A stretch of 64,000 bases of DNA from JAYYPW01 sp036128855 (GTDB taxonomy: Bacteria; Pseudomonadota; Gammaproteobacteria; Comchoanobacterales; Comchoanobacteraceae): NCBI GenBank assembly GCA_036128855.1, contig JAYYPW010000002.1, positions 62,001-126,000 on the forward strand, in the 5' to 3' direction. Both the position numbers and the translations under genes were made by a program. Shown here in pieces: positions 1 through 9,561 of this stretch. The notes beneath the pieces were generated by a model. The model did not search any database. It was not told where the DNA came from and worked only from the letters and a program-made list of their open reading frames with translations. Every line of letters starts with the position of its first letter. Position 1 is the first letter of the stretch.

Positions 1-3000
1 TTTGACCTAGTCGCTTACTTAGATCACGAAAAAAACTACGATACTAACTTCCTAGAAGAAGGGTTTCGTGAAAACTTCTACAAGCACTCCCTTACTATGT
101 TACATTGGTGTATATCGGCATTAGTCTTTCAACCTAGTACGAACAAATCAGAACATTTCTATGGGGATAGTGTCTCTGAATCACTAAACGACCCTTACCA
201 CACCAACTCATTGTTTAGAGACCACTTTATTGACGTGTACACAAAAAACAGTGAAGAAACTAGTATTATTCACACCTTTGACTGGGTATTTGGCTATTTA
301 AAATTCCTCCTAACACCCCCAGCGCCTGAACACGTATATTTTCACAACATTGATATGCTAAGATCTACCAAGCCCATCAAACGGCTCAAGGATCTACAAG
401 GTAATACACAGGATAGTCAAGCTCTGGCAAACTATATCACATCAGAAATTACAACCTGGGATGACCAAGTTGTTGTAGATTTTATGAAAAATCAACTGTA
501 TAACTTTCAGGCTATACAACATTACATCAAGGAAAATTCACAAGAATTATACTCCCATGAAAAAGACCGCAAAGAAAACGCCGAACTACTTTGGCAACTC
601 GAATGTTACGCAGAAAATGCAGAAAGTGAGCCTATCCGCGAATTAACACTCGCTTTAGCGCAGTTACAAAAAGTATATCAGTGCAATATACCCGAATCAC
701 CCCAGCACATCATGTGTGGTGGACAAGATGAAAACGATTATGAGTGGGTGCCAGATACAGATCCACGATGGCAACAAATACTACACGAAGATTTATCAAG
801 CGCTCGATCTAGACCTCATACCCGCCTAGAAAGTCTAGTCATGGAAGCAAAAAAAATACCAGCACAGCTTCATTCAAAAAGCTTTCATACACTAGCAAGA
901 GCCTGGAGAAAAAAAGACCCAAACTACAAAAAACTCGGTACTTTTGAGCAAAATATTCTTAAAGCAAGAGATTTAAGACTTAGAAAAATTGCCCGCTATA
1001 TCAAGAAATCAGTAATTTTACGCTTCCCTAACAATTTGAGTTTTGATGTAGTATCAGGTAGCACAGGCACTTTATGCGCAAGTATCTATGACCGCACAAA
1101 ATATCTGGATTTTCAGAAACATCTACCGACAAATATTCTACCTACACAGCGCGAAAATGATATCTGTACGCTAGTAAAAGAAGCTGAAAAAATGACTCAA
1201 GCACAGAATGAATTCGAGCAATGTTGTACCGAAAACGATAAACTACTACAAGCTTTGGTCTTACGTAAACTGTGTGACTCACAGAAAGAAAGTATCAATA
1301 CACAAAACACAGAAACCGATATCAATCTCAATACTGAATACAATATTGTCAAAAAAATTCCTGATAGATCCATAGTTCACACTTGCGAAGAAATACTTCG
1401 CAAATGCAAAAATACAACCAATCCTATATACCTCCTACTAAGTTGTACAATTCAACATCTTAAAAATGGCAATGCTGTTCCTCTCTCCAGTCCTTTGAAC
1501 CGAGAGTACCGCAATAATAGCACACAAGAAGGCAATGAATACCTAGAAACCTTATCTACAGTAGGTAAAAATCTTGGAGAACTTTTAAATGAATTTCATG
1601 AAAAGAATCATGCTGATCAAGCGCATGCTGTTATAAACGAGCTTGAGGCACTCAAACCTTTTATCCCCAATGGTAGCCAAAGAGGAATAGAAGGTCGCTT
1701 AATGATACTCAAACCAAAATTATCAAAACTTTCCAACGACGTAGCAAACCAAGATAAAATCTCTACCCTTATAAAGTATATGCAGCAAGAAAACGGACTT
1801 ATTGAAAACCATCCCAGTCTACTCAACTACATAAAACTTAGCAGCACATCTAGCCCGTTAAACACGCCTCAAAGAACCTTCAGAATCAACGAAAACACCC
1901 ATTTAGCACAAGAAAGCGGATCAATCATATCATCCGAAACCGTACTAAAATTTAACGCAAATAGGGCCCCTACTAAAAGTGAGTCACATCTCCAGTATGC
2001 CAATAACGTTGTTGAAAAAAGACCAATAGACCCACTAACAAGGAGTTATTTTACCAGATTTGAAGAAGAGCAGCTAAAACAGCAAGGGTGGAAGTATGGC
2101 ATTATGCCCACTGGAGAAGCAGACTACATCAATATGGCCCATTGTATATCTGCCGACCAATTTGTGAATAACCAGCTCAACGATGACGCCATTCGAAATG
2201 AACAAAATATTTTCGAACCTGATGAGATAGATAATACACTTCTCAACACCAATTCGCCAAACCTAGGCGTCACAGCTCAGCACTCTCTTCAAGAGCGACT
2301 CAAAATCGCATTCCAAGAATTCTACGACACAACAAAAAAAGAGTCCAACCATAGCCTATTAAAAAACCTTAGTATACTTGTTCACAAATACCATAACCGC
2401 ACCTGCATTGATAGGTCTGTAGACAATGCATATGATAACGCATTGAACAAATTTTCAAGCCTTTACCTCATTTTGCAAGGTGGAAATATAGCACCTCAAG
2501 TACCAAAGTTTTCTTATGAGATACCTCAAAGTTTGTGCGAAAAATTGCTTGAAATCAACATCAAACCACAAGGCATGATTACTACAAACCCATGGATTGT
2601 CCGCACCATACTGTTAACTAGCCAATACTTGAATTATAAATCCTTTAAACATCCAAGTATGTTCTATAAAAACGCCCATTGTGCCTTAGCTGGTTCATTA
2701 GAGTTCTATAAAAAGTTTACACCTGAAACCGAGCCCAATAGCGCATCGATCCCATATGATTATGAACAAGCAACCTGTGATGGTAGCCACAATACGTTTA
2801 CGCTTACAGATTTAAAAGAAATAATATGTATAACTAACTACTTAAACGAAGCAACCAAGCAGTACAACTCACTATCTGACGAGAGTATATTAGATGAACT
2901 ACAAACTACGCAAAAAATCTTAAAACAAAAACTCACCGATATCGCACTATGCGCCTATCTACATAGCGGCGTAGATCAGACAAAATTACTAGAAATTGAA

Positions 3001-3468
3001 AAAGACCTATTTCCCATAATTGGCCCAGCACATTCAGCTTCAATACGACATCAAGTCGAACTTTACAAGCGCTGCTTAGAAATAACTGAGTTTTATACCT
3101 CCATATACGAATCGTTAACAAGCCAATTAAATACTGCATACTTTAATAAGCCAGGACAAATAGCTATTATAGAAAAGTTCCAAGAAAAAATGGCCGAGCT
3201 ACATGACAAATGTAAAAATTTCAAAGACAACACAAGTACACCTATGCCTGTCAAAACTATAAGCCTAACAGATATCCATAATCCCTTCTTTAAAAACAAA
3301 AACATCTACACCAGTTTTGAGAACATCCTACAAGAAATCAACTGCTTTTTAGGATGCAGCTTCCCTGCCTACCCACTACCTGAGTTAGACGAATTGATAG
3401 AAAATTTAAATACATTTCAAAAAGAATATAATAACACCCCCAGAATGATGCCCAAGCTTAAGACCTAA
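1..3468 (+). CDS. Very large unrecognised protein, 5' end outside the window
   Basis: The reading frame is open from the first base, so the protein starts upstream; at least 1,155 residues are encoded here. I do not recognise a family. The visible part is hydrophilic, rich in Asn, Gln, Lys, Thr and Glu, with no obvious membrane segment, long coiled coil or tandem repeat. Several helical-looking stretches are separated by polar linkers. Its stop overlaps the stop of the convergent etfA gene by four bases. Size, composition and lack of familiar motifs resemble secreted effector proteins of intracellular gammaproteobacteria, but that is inference only. Codon and base use match the neighbouring plus-strand genes, so there is no sign of recent transfer. 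Confidence 0.85.
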   Translation, partial: FDLVAYLDHEKNYDTNFLEEGFRENFYKHSLTMLHWCISALVFQPSTNKSEHFYGDSVSESLNDPYHTNSLFRDHFIDVYTKNSEETSIIHTFDWVFGYLKFLLTPPAPEHVYFHNIDMLRSTKPIKRLKDLQGNTQDSQALANYITSEITTWDDQVVVDFMKNQLYNFQAIQHYIKENSQELYSHEKDRKENAELLWQLECYAENAESEPIRELTLALAQLQKVYQCNIPESPQHIMCGGQDENDYEWVPDTDPRWQQILHEDLSSARSRPHTRLESLVMEAKKIPAQLHSKSFHTLARAWRKKDPNYKKLGTFEQNILKARDLRLRKIARYIKKSVILRFPNNLSFDVVSGSTGTLCASIYDRTKYLDFQKHLPTNILPTQRENDICTLVKEAEKMTQAQNEFEQCCTENDKLLQALVLRKLCDSQKESINTQNTETDINLNTEYNIVKKIPDRSIVHTCEEILRKCKNTTNPIYLLLSCTIQHLKNGNAVPLSSPLNREYRNNSTQEGNEYLETLSTVGKNLGELLNEFHEKNHADQAHAVINELEALKPFIPNGSQRGIEGRLMILKPKLSKLSNDVANQDKISTLIKYMQQENGLIENHPSLLNYIKLSSTSSPLNTPQRTFRINENTHLAQESGSIISSETVLKFNANRAPTKSESHLQYANNVVEKRPIDPLTRSYFTRFEEEQLKQQGWKYGIMPTGEADYINMAHCISADQFVNNQLNDDAIRNEQNIFEPDEIDNTLLNTNSPNLGVTAQHSLQERLKIAFQEFYDTTKKESNHSLLKNLSILVHKYHNRTCIDRSVDNAYDNALNKFSSLYLILQGGNIAPQVPKFSYEIPQSLCEKLLEINIKPQGMITTNPWIVRTILLTSQYLNYKSFKHPSMFYKNAHCALAGSLEFYKKFTPETEPNSASIPYDYEQATCDGSHNTFTLTDLKEIICITNYLNEATKQYNSLSDESILDELQTTQKILKQKLTDIALCAYLHSGVDQTKLLEIEKDLFPIIGPAHSASIRHQVELYKRCLEITEFYTSIYESLTSQLNTAYFNKPGQIAIIEKFQEKMAELHDKCKNFKDNTSTPMPVKTISLTDIHNPFFKNKNIYTSFENILQEINCFLGCSFPAYPLPELDELIENLNTFQKEYNNTPRMMPKLKT

Positions 3469-4415
3469 TCCCGAGACCGTTTTGTAACATATGCCTGTAA
3501 CTCAGGGACTGCATCAAACAAGTCTGCAACAAGACCATAGTCTGCTACCTGAAAAATAGGCGCATCTTCATCTTTATCTATTGCAATAATAATACGGGCG
3601 TCCTTCATGCCGGCCAAATGCTGAACTGCACCTGAAATACCTATCGCTATATAAATATCTGGAGAAATAATTTTACCGGTCTGACCAACCTGGTAATCAT
3701 TTGGCACAAAGCCTGCATCTACAGCAGCACGTGAAGCCCCTACCGCCGCACCTAAACATTTGGCTAAATCTTCAATTAAAGAAAAGTTCTCTGAACTACC
3801 AAGCCCCCGACCCCCAGAAACCACACGCTTAGCTGAAGATAAATCTGGTCTATCGCTAGCACTAGATTCCAAACCAACAAACTTTGACAAGTCTCGATGA
3901 ATTTGTACAGACAAACTTTTGATGGACGTTGATGCATGCAAATCAAAGTCACATGGCATGAAAGATGCAGTACGAATAGATAGTATATTCTTAGCTTGCT
4001 TCGTCTTTACAGTTGCAATTGCATTCCCCGCATAAATTGGCCGCTTAAACGTATCCTGATCCACAATACTTGCAACATCTGTGACTGGACTAATATCTAA
4101 TGAAACCGCAAGTCTTGGTAGAATATTTTTAGAAAAAGTATTAGAGGCAAAGATCATAATATCATAATCGGTCATCATTGGATGCAAAGCATCAACCATA
4201 TTTTCAGCCATACCGTTTGCAAGAGCAGAATTTTCTACGTGATAGACTAAACCAACGCCTGGCAGTTGTGCAGCCTGTTGAGCAACAGCGGAACATTGGT
4301 AGCCCAAAACCACACAATCATAATCTTTAGTCAGCTGTTTAACTGCAGAAACCACAGAAAGCATCTGAGGGTGCAAATTTTGCCCATCATGGGTTACAAC
4401 CAATAATGCTTTCAT
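3465..4415 (-). CDS. etfA: Electron transfer flavoprotein alpha subunit
   Basis: FAD-carrying subunit of the soluble heterodimeric electron carrier that takes electrons from acyl-CoA dehydrogenases and related flavoenzymes and hands them to ETF:quinone oxidoreductase. The protein has 316 residues, normal for the family. The C-terminal FAD domain is clear: GGRGLG at about 201-206, GASRAAVDAG at 226-235, QVGQTGK at 242-248 and GISGAVQH at 259-266. Its ATG overlaps the etfB stop as ATGA, so the two subunits are translationally coupled. The membrane acceptor gene lies divergently just upstream of etfB. No acyl-CoA dehydrogenase is in this window, so the electron donor is not visible here. Confidence 0.97.
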   Translation of the reverse strand: MKALLVVTHDGQNLHPQMLSVVSAVKQLTKDYDCVVLGYQCSAVAQQAAQLPGVGLVYHVENSALANGMAENMVDALHPMMTDYDIMIFASNTFSKNILPRLAVSLDISPVTDVASIVDQDTFKRPIYAGNAIATVKTKQAKNILSIRTASFMPCDFDLHASTSIKSLSVQIHRDLSKFVGLESSASDRPDLSSAKRVVSGGRGLGSSENFSLIEDLAKCLGAAVGASRAAVDAGFVPNDYQVGQTGKIISPDIYIAIGISGAVQHLAGMKDARIIIAIDKDEDAPIFQVADYGLVADLFDAVPELQAYVTKRSRD

Positions 4416-5167
4416 CTCAATACCCCATCATCATCTAAAGCTTTGATAAACGACTGAACATCATGGTACTTTTTACCTGGCTGGCGCACTGGTGGGTTCT
4501 CTACCTTTAAAGTCTCAAGCTTAGGAACAAGATCAACGCCATAATCTGTTACGTTTCTAATAATTAACGGTTTAGTCTTTGCTCGTAAAATATTAGGCAA
4601 CGCAATATATCTAGGAGTGTTTAAACGTAAATCTGTGGTAATTACACAGGGAGTTTTTACAAAAATAGTCTCCAATCCGCCATCGACTTCCCGAGTAACG
4701 GTAAACCCACCATGCCCATATTCTATCTTTGACGCAAATGTTGCTTGCGACCACTGCAGCAAACCTGATAGCATCTGGCCCGTTTGATTACAATCATCGT
4801 CAATAGCTTGCTTCCCCATAATAACACAGTCAAAACCTTCTTCCTCTTGAAGCTTAGCTAATATTTTTGCAACCAACAGAGGCTCTAATAGCTCTAGATC
4901 ATCTACTTGAATTAGAATCGCTTTATCTGCACCCATTGCCAATGCTTTGCGTAAAACATCTTCTGCTATAGATAACCCAACTGTTACCACAACAACTTCT
5001 TTAAAAACCCCTTTTTCACGTTGAGAAATTGCCTCTTCTAAAGCAATCTCATCAAAAGGGTTTATAGACATTTTGACGTTGTCTACATCAACCCCTGACT
5101 GATCAGCTTTTACTTGTATTTTGACATTGTAATCGACTACACGTTTTACACAGACTAATGTTTTCAT
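4412..5167 (-). CDS. etfB: Electron transfer flavoprotein beta subunit
   Basis: Beta subunit of the ETF heterodimer, which binds a structural AMP and docks the dehydrogenase partner. I place the start at the ATG at 5167, giving 251 residues that begin MKTLVCVKRV as is typical; an ATG twelve codons upstream would add a non-homologous leader. The nucleotide-binding segment MGKQAIDDDCNQTGQ is at about 117-131, and the family's NPFDE motif is at 36-40. First gene of the etfBA pair, divergent from the ETF:quinone oxidoreductase gene, so both halves of the pathway can be controlled from the 250-base gap between them. Confidence 0.96.
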   Translation of the reverse strand: MKTLVCVKRVVDYNVKIQVKADQSGVDVDNVKMSINPFDEIALEEAISQREKGVFKEVVVVTVGLSIAEDVLRKALAMGADKAILIQVDDLELLEPLLVAKILAKLQEEEGFDCVIMGKQAIDDDCNQTGQMLSGLLQWSQATFASKIEYGHGGFTVTREVDGGLETIFVKTPCVITTDLRLNTPRYIALPNILRAKTKPLIIRNVTDYGVDLVPKLETLKVENPPVRQPGKKYHDVQSFIKALDDDGVLR

Positions 5168-5417
5168 ACTCTTACTACCAGCTATTTCATATTTATAGCA
5201 CAAATATATATCAGACGCTGAATAAATATAAGAAACCTAGATCAAAAAACCCCTTTATCTAAAAAGAAAAACCCGTAAAAAAATAGATAAATATATAAAC
5301 ATGACATGATATTAGCTAATAGAAAAAGTCAAGAAAAACGCAACACAAGCATAATACACTACTACATATATCAAGAAAGCCATGATATGATGCATGTTAT
5401 AAAGATACTTAACCACT

Positions 5418-7049
5418 ATGGCAACCACTGAAACCATGTATTTTGATATCATCATTGTCGGTGCAGGTCCTGCAGGGTTGAGTGCTGCTATTAAACTTGG
5501 GCAACTCAACCAAAATATCAGCCACCCCTTATCCATATGCGTTCTTGAAAAAGCCTCTGAAATTGGTGGTCATATAATTTCTGGCAACGTCCTAGAACCC
5601 CGGGCATTAGATCAACTTATACCTCAATGGCGCAAGCAAAAAACCCCTATCCAGACAAAAGCAACTAAAGATCGTTTTTATATTTTTACCGAAAAGCACG
5701 CTATTCGACTTCCAGTACCTCCTCAAATGAAAAACCATGGAAATTACATTATTAGTCTTTCACAAACTTGTAGATGGCTTGCTGAGGAAGCTGAGAAACT
5801 TGGTGTCACAATTATACCAGGATTCGCAGTAGTTGCCGGCATATATAATAAAAACGACCAGCTTACTGGTGTTAGAACGGGAGATATGGGCATTAAAAAA
5901 GATGGCAAACCTGGCCCAAAATACCAACCAGGAATCGAAATATCTGCCCAACAAGTTATCCTAGCAGAAGGCTGTAGAGGATCATTAACTGAAGATATTA
6001 TTGAAAAATACGCCCTGCGCAATCATTGTCAAATGCAATCTTATGCTATTGGTGTCAAAGAGGTATGGAAGGTACCAGAAGAAAACCAACAAGATGGGCT
6101 TTGCATGCATTCTATCGGCTGGCCATTAACGAACGATACCTATGGCGGGTCATTTATGTACCATTATGAAAAAAATAAAATTGCCTTAGGGTTTGTCATT
6201 GGCCTAGACTACGCAAACCCATATCTTGATGCTCATGCTGAATTACAACGGTATAAACATCACCCCTTTATACAAAAAATGCTGAGCAAAGGTGAGTGTA
6301 TAGCATATGCAAGTCGAGCCCTAAACGAAGGTGGTGTACAAGCAATACCACAGTTATCTTTTCCAGGTGGTGTCATAGCAGGCTGTGCAGCTGGATTTTT
6401 AAATGTACCTAAAATTAAAGGCACACACACTGCAATGCAATCTGGGATACTAGCCGCTGAAGCCATTTTCACGCATATCCGCGAAGAAAAAAATTGTCCT
6501 CGCGTGAGCACTTATGACAAAAAGATCAAAAAATCCTGGATCACCCAAGAACTCAATCAAGTCCGCAATATACGCCCAGGATTTTACCAAGGTTTGTGGC
6601 CAGGCTTGATAAATGCAGCATTTGAATCATACATAAGCTTTGGACACAGCCCTTGGACATTATCTTTACGCGAAGATCATAAGCAATTACAGCCTGCTAA
6701 AAATTTCACCCCAATCCCCTACCCCAAACCAGATGGCACGCTCAGTTTTAGTAAACTTGAGTCAGTACGACTCTCCGGCACTAATCATACAGAAGACCAA
6801 CCATGTCATCTGATATTAAAAAATCCCGATCTAGCCATTCCTCAAAACTATAATATATATGCTGGGCCAGAATCACGGTATTGTCCTGCTAACGTATATG
6901 AGTATGTAGAAATCGATGACAAAATAACATTACAAATAAATGGTCAAAACTGCGTGCACTGTAAAAGCTGCTCTATAAAAGACCCAAATCAAAATATACG
7001 CTGGGTGCCACCGCAAGGCGGCGAAGGACCTCGCTATAGGGAAACATAG
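5418..7049 (+). CDS. etfQO: Electron transfer flavoprotein:ubiquinone oxidoreductase
   Basis: Membrane-associated flavo-iron-sulfur protein that oxidises reduced ETF and reduces ubiquinone, feeding electrons to the bc1 complex encoded at 28-31 kb. The length of 543 residues matches the family. The N-terminal FAD dinucleotide fold has GAGPAG at 15-20, followed by the EIGGH segment. The C-terminal 4Fe-4S ligands are visible as one Cys near 489 and the CVHCKSC cluster at 512-518. The ending GGEGPRY is also typical. Divergent from etfBA. All redox ligands are present, so it should be functional. Confidence 0.97.
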   Translation: MATTETMYFDIIIVGAGPAGLSAAIKLGQLNQNISHPLSICVLEKASEIGGHIISGNVLEPRALDQLIPQWRKQKTPIQTKATKDRFYIFTEKHAIRLPVPPQMKNHGNYIISLSQTCRWLAEEAEKLGVTIIPGFAVVAGIYNKNDQLTGVRTGDMGIKKDGKPGPKYQPGIEISAQQVILAEGCRGSLTEDIIEKYALRNHCQMQSYAIGVKEVWKVPEENQQDGLCMHSIGWPLTNDTYGGSFMYHYEKNKIALGFVIGLDYANPYLDAHAELQRYKHHPFIQKMLSKGECIAYASRALNEGGVQAIPQLSFPGGVIAGCAAGFLNVPKIKGTHTAMQSGILAAEAIFTHIREEKNCPRVSTYDKKIKKSWITQELNQVRNIRPGFYQGLWPGLINAAFESYISFGHSPWTLSLREDHKQLQPAKNFTPIPYPKPDGTLSFSKLESVRLSGTNHTEDQPCHLILKNPDLAIPQNYNIYAGPESRYCPANVYEYVEIDDKITLQINGQNCVHCKSCSIKDPNQNIRWVPPQGGEGPRYRET

Positions 7050-7056
7050 AAATCTG

Positions 7057-7084
7057 TTGCTGCCTCCAAATAAACAGGTATAAT
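7057..7084 (+). promoter_or_regulatory. Probable sigma-70 promoter of gpsA
   Basis: A perfect TATAAT at 7079-7084 is preceded by TTGCTG at 7057-7062 with a 16-base spacer. Transcription would begin near 7091, just ahead of the gpsA start codon, which favours the ATG at 7108 over upstream candidates. Confidence 0.5.
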
Positions 7085-7107
7085 AAAATTTTACCTTGAT
7101 GCGCATT

Positions 7108-8070
7108 ATGTCCTACTCTGAATCAGTCTTAATCATTGGTGCTGGTGCATGGGGCCAAACACTGGCCAAAATATGCTGGAAAAATCGCCATGACTCTATT
7201 TCCATACTTGGTCGTAACGAAAAAAACAAAACGCTCTACAAACTACAAAAAGAAAACTCCAGGTGGCCTAGTGAAATTCACATACACGATGATTGGGAAC
7301 AAGCCCTATCCACTCAACCAAGTATCATTATTGCAACACCTAGCGCACAATGTGCAGATATTTTAAAAAAATTGGGACAAATTGCTTATAGTCAACCTAT
7401 TTTATGCGCAAGTAAGGGTATGGCGCATATAAAACCACCACAGTTCTTTCATGAATTCTATTTAGATATAAATCCACACTATGCCGACCAATTTGCTTAT
7501 TTATCAGGGCCAAATTTTGCCCACGAAGTAGCAAAGGGACAACCCTCTGTAACACAAATAACAGCTAAAAACCAAGCGCTATTTTCGTACTGGGAAAGAT
7601 TCCTATCACAACCTAACTTTTATATTCGCTACAATGAAGACATGCTTGGAACAGCTTGGTGTGGTGTATTTAAAAATATAACAGCTTTCTTATCTGGTGC
7701 GCTAACTGGCTGTGGCTACGGAGCGAACACCAGAACACTTCTAATACAAAATGCTTGTGAACAGTTACAGCAAATCATCACTAGTTGTGGCGGTGACCCA
7801 AAAACGGCCTATAGCGTAGCAGGTATGGGCGATATGATACTCTCAGGAACAAGTACGTTCTCTAGAAATTTCCAAGCAGGCGAAAAACTAGATAGCAACA
7901 GCAACAATCTAGCTGAATCACTCACTAATATACCACTTGCCCGCCAATGGCTAGAAAGCCATGAACAAACCCACAGCAGTATCATCTATTTAGCATTTGA
8001 CCTTCTAGAAAAACCTGATAAAAGTCATGATTTACTGAAAACTTGGCTTAATACTCAGTCGGCATCTTAA
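7108..8070 (+). CDS. gpsA: NAD(P)-dependent glycerol-3-phosphate dehydrogenase
   Basis: Reduces dihydroxyacetone phosphate to sn-glycerol 3-phosphate, the backbone precursor of all phospholipids. The Rossmann motif GAGAWG is at residues 11-16. The substrate domain carries the conserved GVFKNI lysine segment and the GYGANTRT motif. I choose the ATG at 7108 (320 residues) because the distance to the Rossmann motif then matches E. coli GpsA and a perfect TATAAT lies 24 bases upstream; ATG 7099 or TTG 7096 are alternatives. No Shine-Dalgarno sequence is obvious for any of them. It stands alone between the ETF:quinone oxidoreductase gene and a gap. Confidence 0.95.
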   Translation: MSYSESVLIIGAGAWGQTLAKICWKNRHDSISILGRNEKNKTLYKLQKENSRWPSEIHIHDDWEQALSTQPSIIIATPSAQCADILKKLGQIAYSQPILCASKGMAHIKPPQFFHEFYLDINPHYADQFAYLSGPNFAHEVAKGQPSVTQITAKNQALFSYWERFLSQPNFYIRYNEDMLGTAWCGVFKNITAFLSGALTGCGYGANTRTLLIQNACEQLQQIITSCGGDPKTAYSVAGMGDMILSGTSTFSRNFQAGEKLDSNSNNLAESLTNIPLARQWLESHEQTHSSIIYLAFDLLEKPDKSHDLLKTWLNTQSAS

Positions 8071-8375
8071 TAGAAGTCACACACCTAACTACTAGAGCAA
8101 CATCTCGGTTATTATTAGTAAAAACGCCCTAAACAGGAAGCTAATAATCTCTTTTTTAACAGTATAGTACCTTTATCCCTTTCGACAGCAGTTATATATA
8201 TAAATAAACACTCCATATATCGCCCCCCATCTTTTTTACTAGTAGTATTAACAGATAATGTAAGCAGACATATAATAAAATCGGGGCCAATCTAAAAGAT
8301 CAAGTTATTTACTAGCATAAAAAACGCAAAAAAATTGAAAAAAGGTCTATCTTATAGAGTAGATTACAAGTTTTT
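8071..8375. other. Gene-free, AT-rich gap between convergent genes
   Basis: A 305-base stretch with no credible reading frame on either strand. It holds a weak terminator-like hairpin for gpsA (8111-8157). On the minus strand a 5-bp stem (8346-8350 with 8354-8358) is followed by six T, which may terminate the gene at 8376-8831. It could be decayed sequence, but I see no recognisable gene remnant. Confidence 0.5.
8111..8157 (+). terminator. Weak terminator-like hairpin after gpsA
   Basis: ATTATTAG at 8111-8118 pairs with CTAATAAT at 8141-8148, leaving a 22-base loop, and is followed by six T at 8152-8157. The stem is AU-rich and the loop long, so termination is plausible but not certain. Confidence 0.3.
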
Positions 8376-8831
8376 TTAGACACATGCTGCCGGCGAAACA
8401 TTATACAAAGATCGACTATTTGCTGCTGTAGAAACGATAGGGCTTAATCGCTCCCCAGATTCATAAAGAAAAGATGGAAAGGACGTTAACGAAGAGCTAG
8501 AGCTAAAGCATTTACTACTCTTCTTTGCAGCGCGGCGTAAGAGTGCCGGCGGACTACTTTGCACTTGAATCATCTGGTCTTCTGGAGTTTTTTCACGATT
8601 CTGGTTTTTAGTTTGACTTACTAAATACAAATCCTCATCCGAAGAAGCAATGGATGAGAGCGAGTCATGCGATAACTCAGAGTAGTGGGAAAGACCTGAA
8701 CCATCAGATCTTCGTAAGCTATAAGGATCAGGTGCTACAGAATACTCAGATGCAAGCTTATATTTGGGCTGTAACCAGGCTACATATAAATTATACAAAC
8801 ACGAACAGTTATCTTGAAACCAGCTTCTCAT
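8376..8831 (-). CDS. Small serine-rich protein of unknown function
   Basis: A 151-residue protein that I do not recognise. A short N-terminal part with aromatic residues and three Cys (about 1-25) is followed by a polar, serine-rich and probably disordered region with runs such as SSSSS. No membrane segment or known motif is visible. Its ATG overlaps the stop of the preceding 88-residue gene as ATGA, indicating translational coupling. It is the last gene of the kdsD-lptC-trmL transcription unit. Composition suggests a lineage-specific, perhaps secreted, protein; that is inference only. The coupled overlap and lack of stops argue that it is real. Confidence 0.6.
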   Translation of the reverse strand: MRSWFQDNCSCLYNLYVAWLQPKYKLASEYSVAPDPYSLRRSDGSGLSHYSELSHDSLSSIASSDEDLYLVSQTKNQNREKTPEDQMIQVQSSPPALLRRAAKKSSKCFSSSSSLTSFPSFLYESGERLSPIVSTAANSRSLYNVSPAACV

Positions 8832-9094
8832 TTTCGTTTCCTCAAATTATAGTTATTACGACTTACCACCTTATGGCTGGGAGACTTTTCTGGATCAACG
8901 ATGTCATGAACAACCCGTTCTCCATGCGAGTCTTGCTCATTTCCAGGATTATCTTGCGCATTTTCCTTGAAATAGGATGACATAAGGGGCTCTTGTTCTC
9001 TTTTCAAACCTTCTGCAGGCACAACAAAACCAACCCAAACAAGCATATCTTGAATAGAATCAAGAATAGGTCTAGTAATGGACTCAAAAATCAT
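8828..9094 (-). CDS. Small charged protein of unknown function
   Basis: An 88-residue protein starting one base after the trmL stop. Residues 1-28 form a probable amphipathic helix (with the segment ILDSIQDMLVWVGFVV); the rest is highly charged and ends in a basic tail (NLRKRK). No family recognised. It overlaps the next gene by four bases (ATGA). The two frames differ by one base, so one gene split by a frameshift is conceivable, but the ATGA overlap is the usual arrangement of coupled genes in this genome (etfBA, mlaFED, lepB-rnc). Confidence 0.55.
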   Translation of the reverse strand: MIFESITRPILDSIQDMLVWVGFVVPAEGLKREQEPLMSSYFKENAQDNPGNEQDSHGERVVHDIVDPEKSPSHKVVSRNNYNLRKRK

Positions 9095-9095
9095 T

Positions 9096-9560
9096 TTAGC
9101 AAAATCCTGGAAAAGATAACTGTCTATATGCCTCGAATAGCACTATTCCTACAGAATTGGCGAGGTTAAGACTACGCGAATCTGGTCGCATAGGAATTCT
9201 TATGGCCAGATTATTACTTATCATATCCTGTAAAATGTAATCTGGCAACCCCCTTGTCTCTGGACCAAACAAAAAAAAGTCATTTTGTGTGAATTGACAA
9301 GAAGAATAAAACTTACTTGCTTTTGTAGTTAAAGCCCACATTTTTTCAGGAGTATATCGCGACATAAAGTGAGACCAAGAGTCACAAACATCGGTAATGA
9401 CGTGAGCATGGTAATCTAAACCCGCACGCTTTAAATTCTTGTCTGTTAGAGAGAAACCCAATGGTTTCACCATAATCAAGCCACAACCCACATTTGCACA
9501 CAAACGAATAATATTGCCTGTATTCTGCGGTATTTCTGGCTCAAATAGAACTACATACAT
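9096..9560 (-). CDS. trmL: tRNA (cytidine/uridine-34-2'-O)-methyltransferase TrmL
   Basis: Methylates the 2'-hydroxyl of the wobble nucleotide of leucine tRNAs using S-adenosylmethionine. It has 154 residues, the normal length of this minimal SPOUT enzyme. The N-terminal PEIPQNTGNI motif and the C-terminal trefoil-knot motifs FGPETRGLP and IPMRPDSRSLNLANSV are all intact. It begins one base after the lptC stop and ends one base before the next small gene, so it sits inside a tight operon with envelope genes. Confidence 0.95.
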   Translation of the reverse strand: MYVVLFEPEIPQNTGNIIRLCANVGCGLIMVKPLGFSLTDKNLKRAGLDYHAHVITDVCDSWSHFMSRYTPEKMWALTTKASKFYSSCQFTQNDFFLFGPETRGLPDYILQDMISNNLAIRIPMRPDSRSLNLANSVGIVLFEAYRQLSFPGFC

Positions 9561-9561
9561 A

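Noticed and set aside
5168..5417. Strong promoter pair between etfB and the ETF:quinone oxidoreductase gene
   Set aside because: A TATGAT lies at 5386-5391, but the matching -35 agrees at only three of six positions. The evidence is too weak to list as a feature, although a promoter must exist here.
8828..9094. One gene split by frameshift into the 88- and 151-residue frames
   Set aside because: The frames meet in an ATGA overlap, the same coupled arrangement as several certain gene pairs here. Without a known homologue there is no sign that the two belong together.
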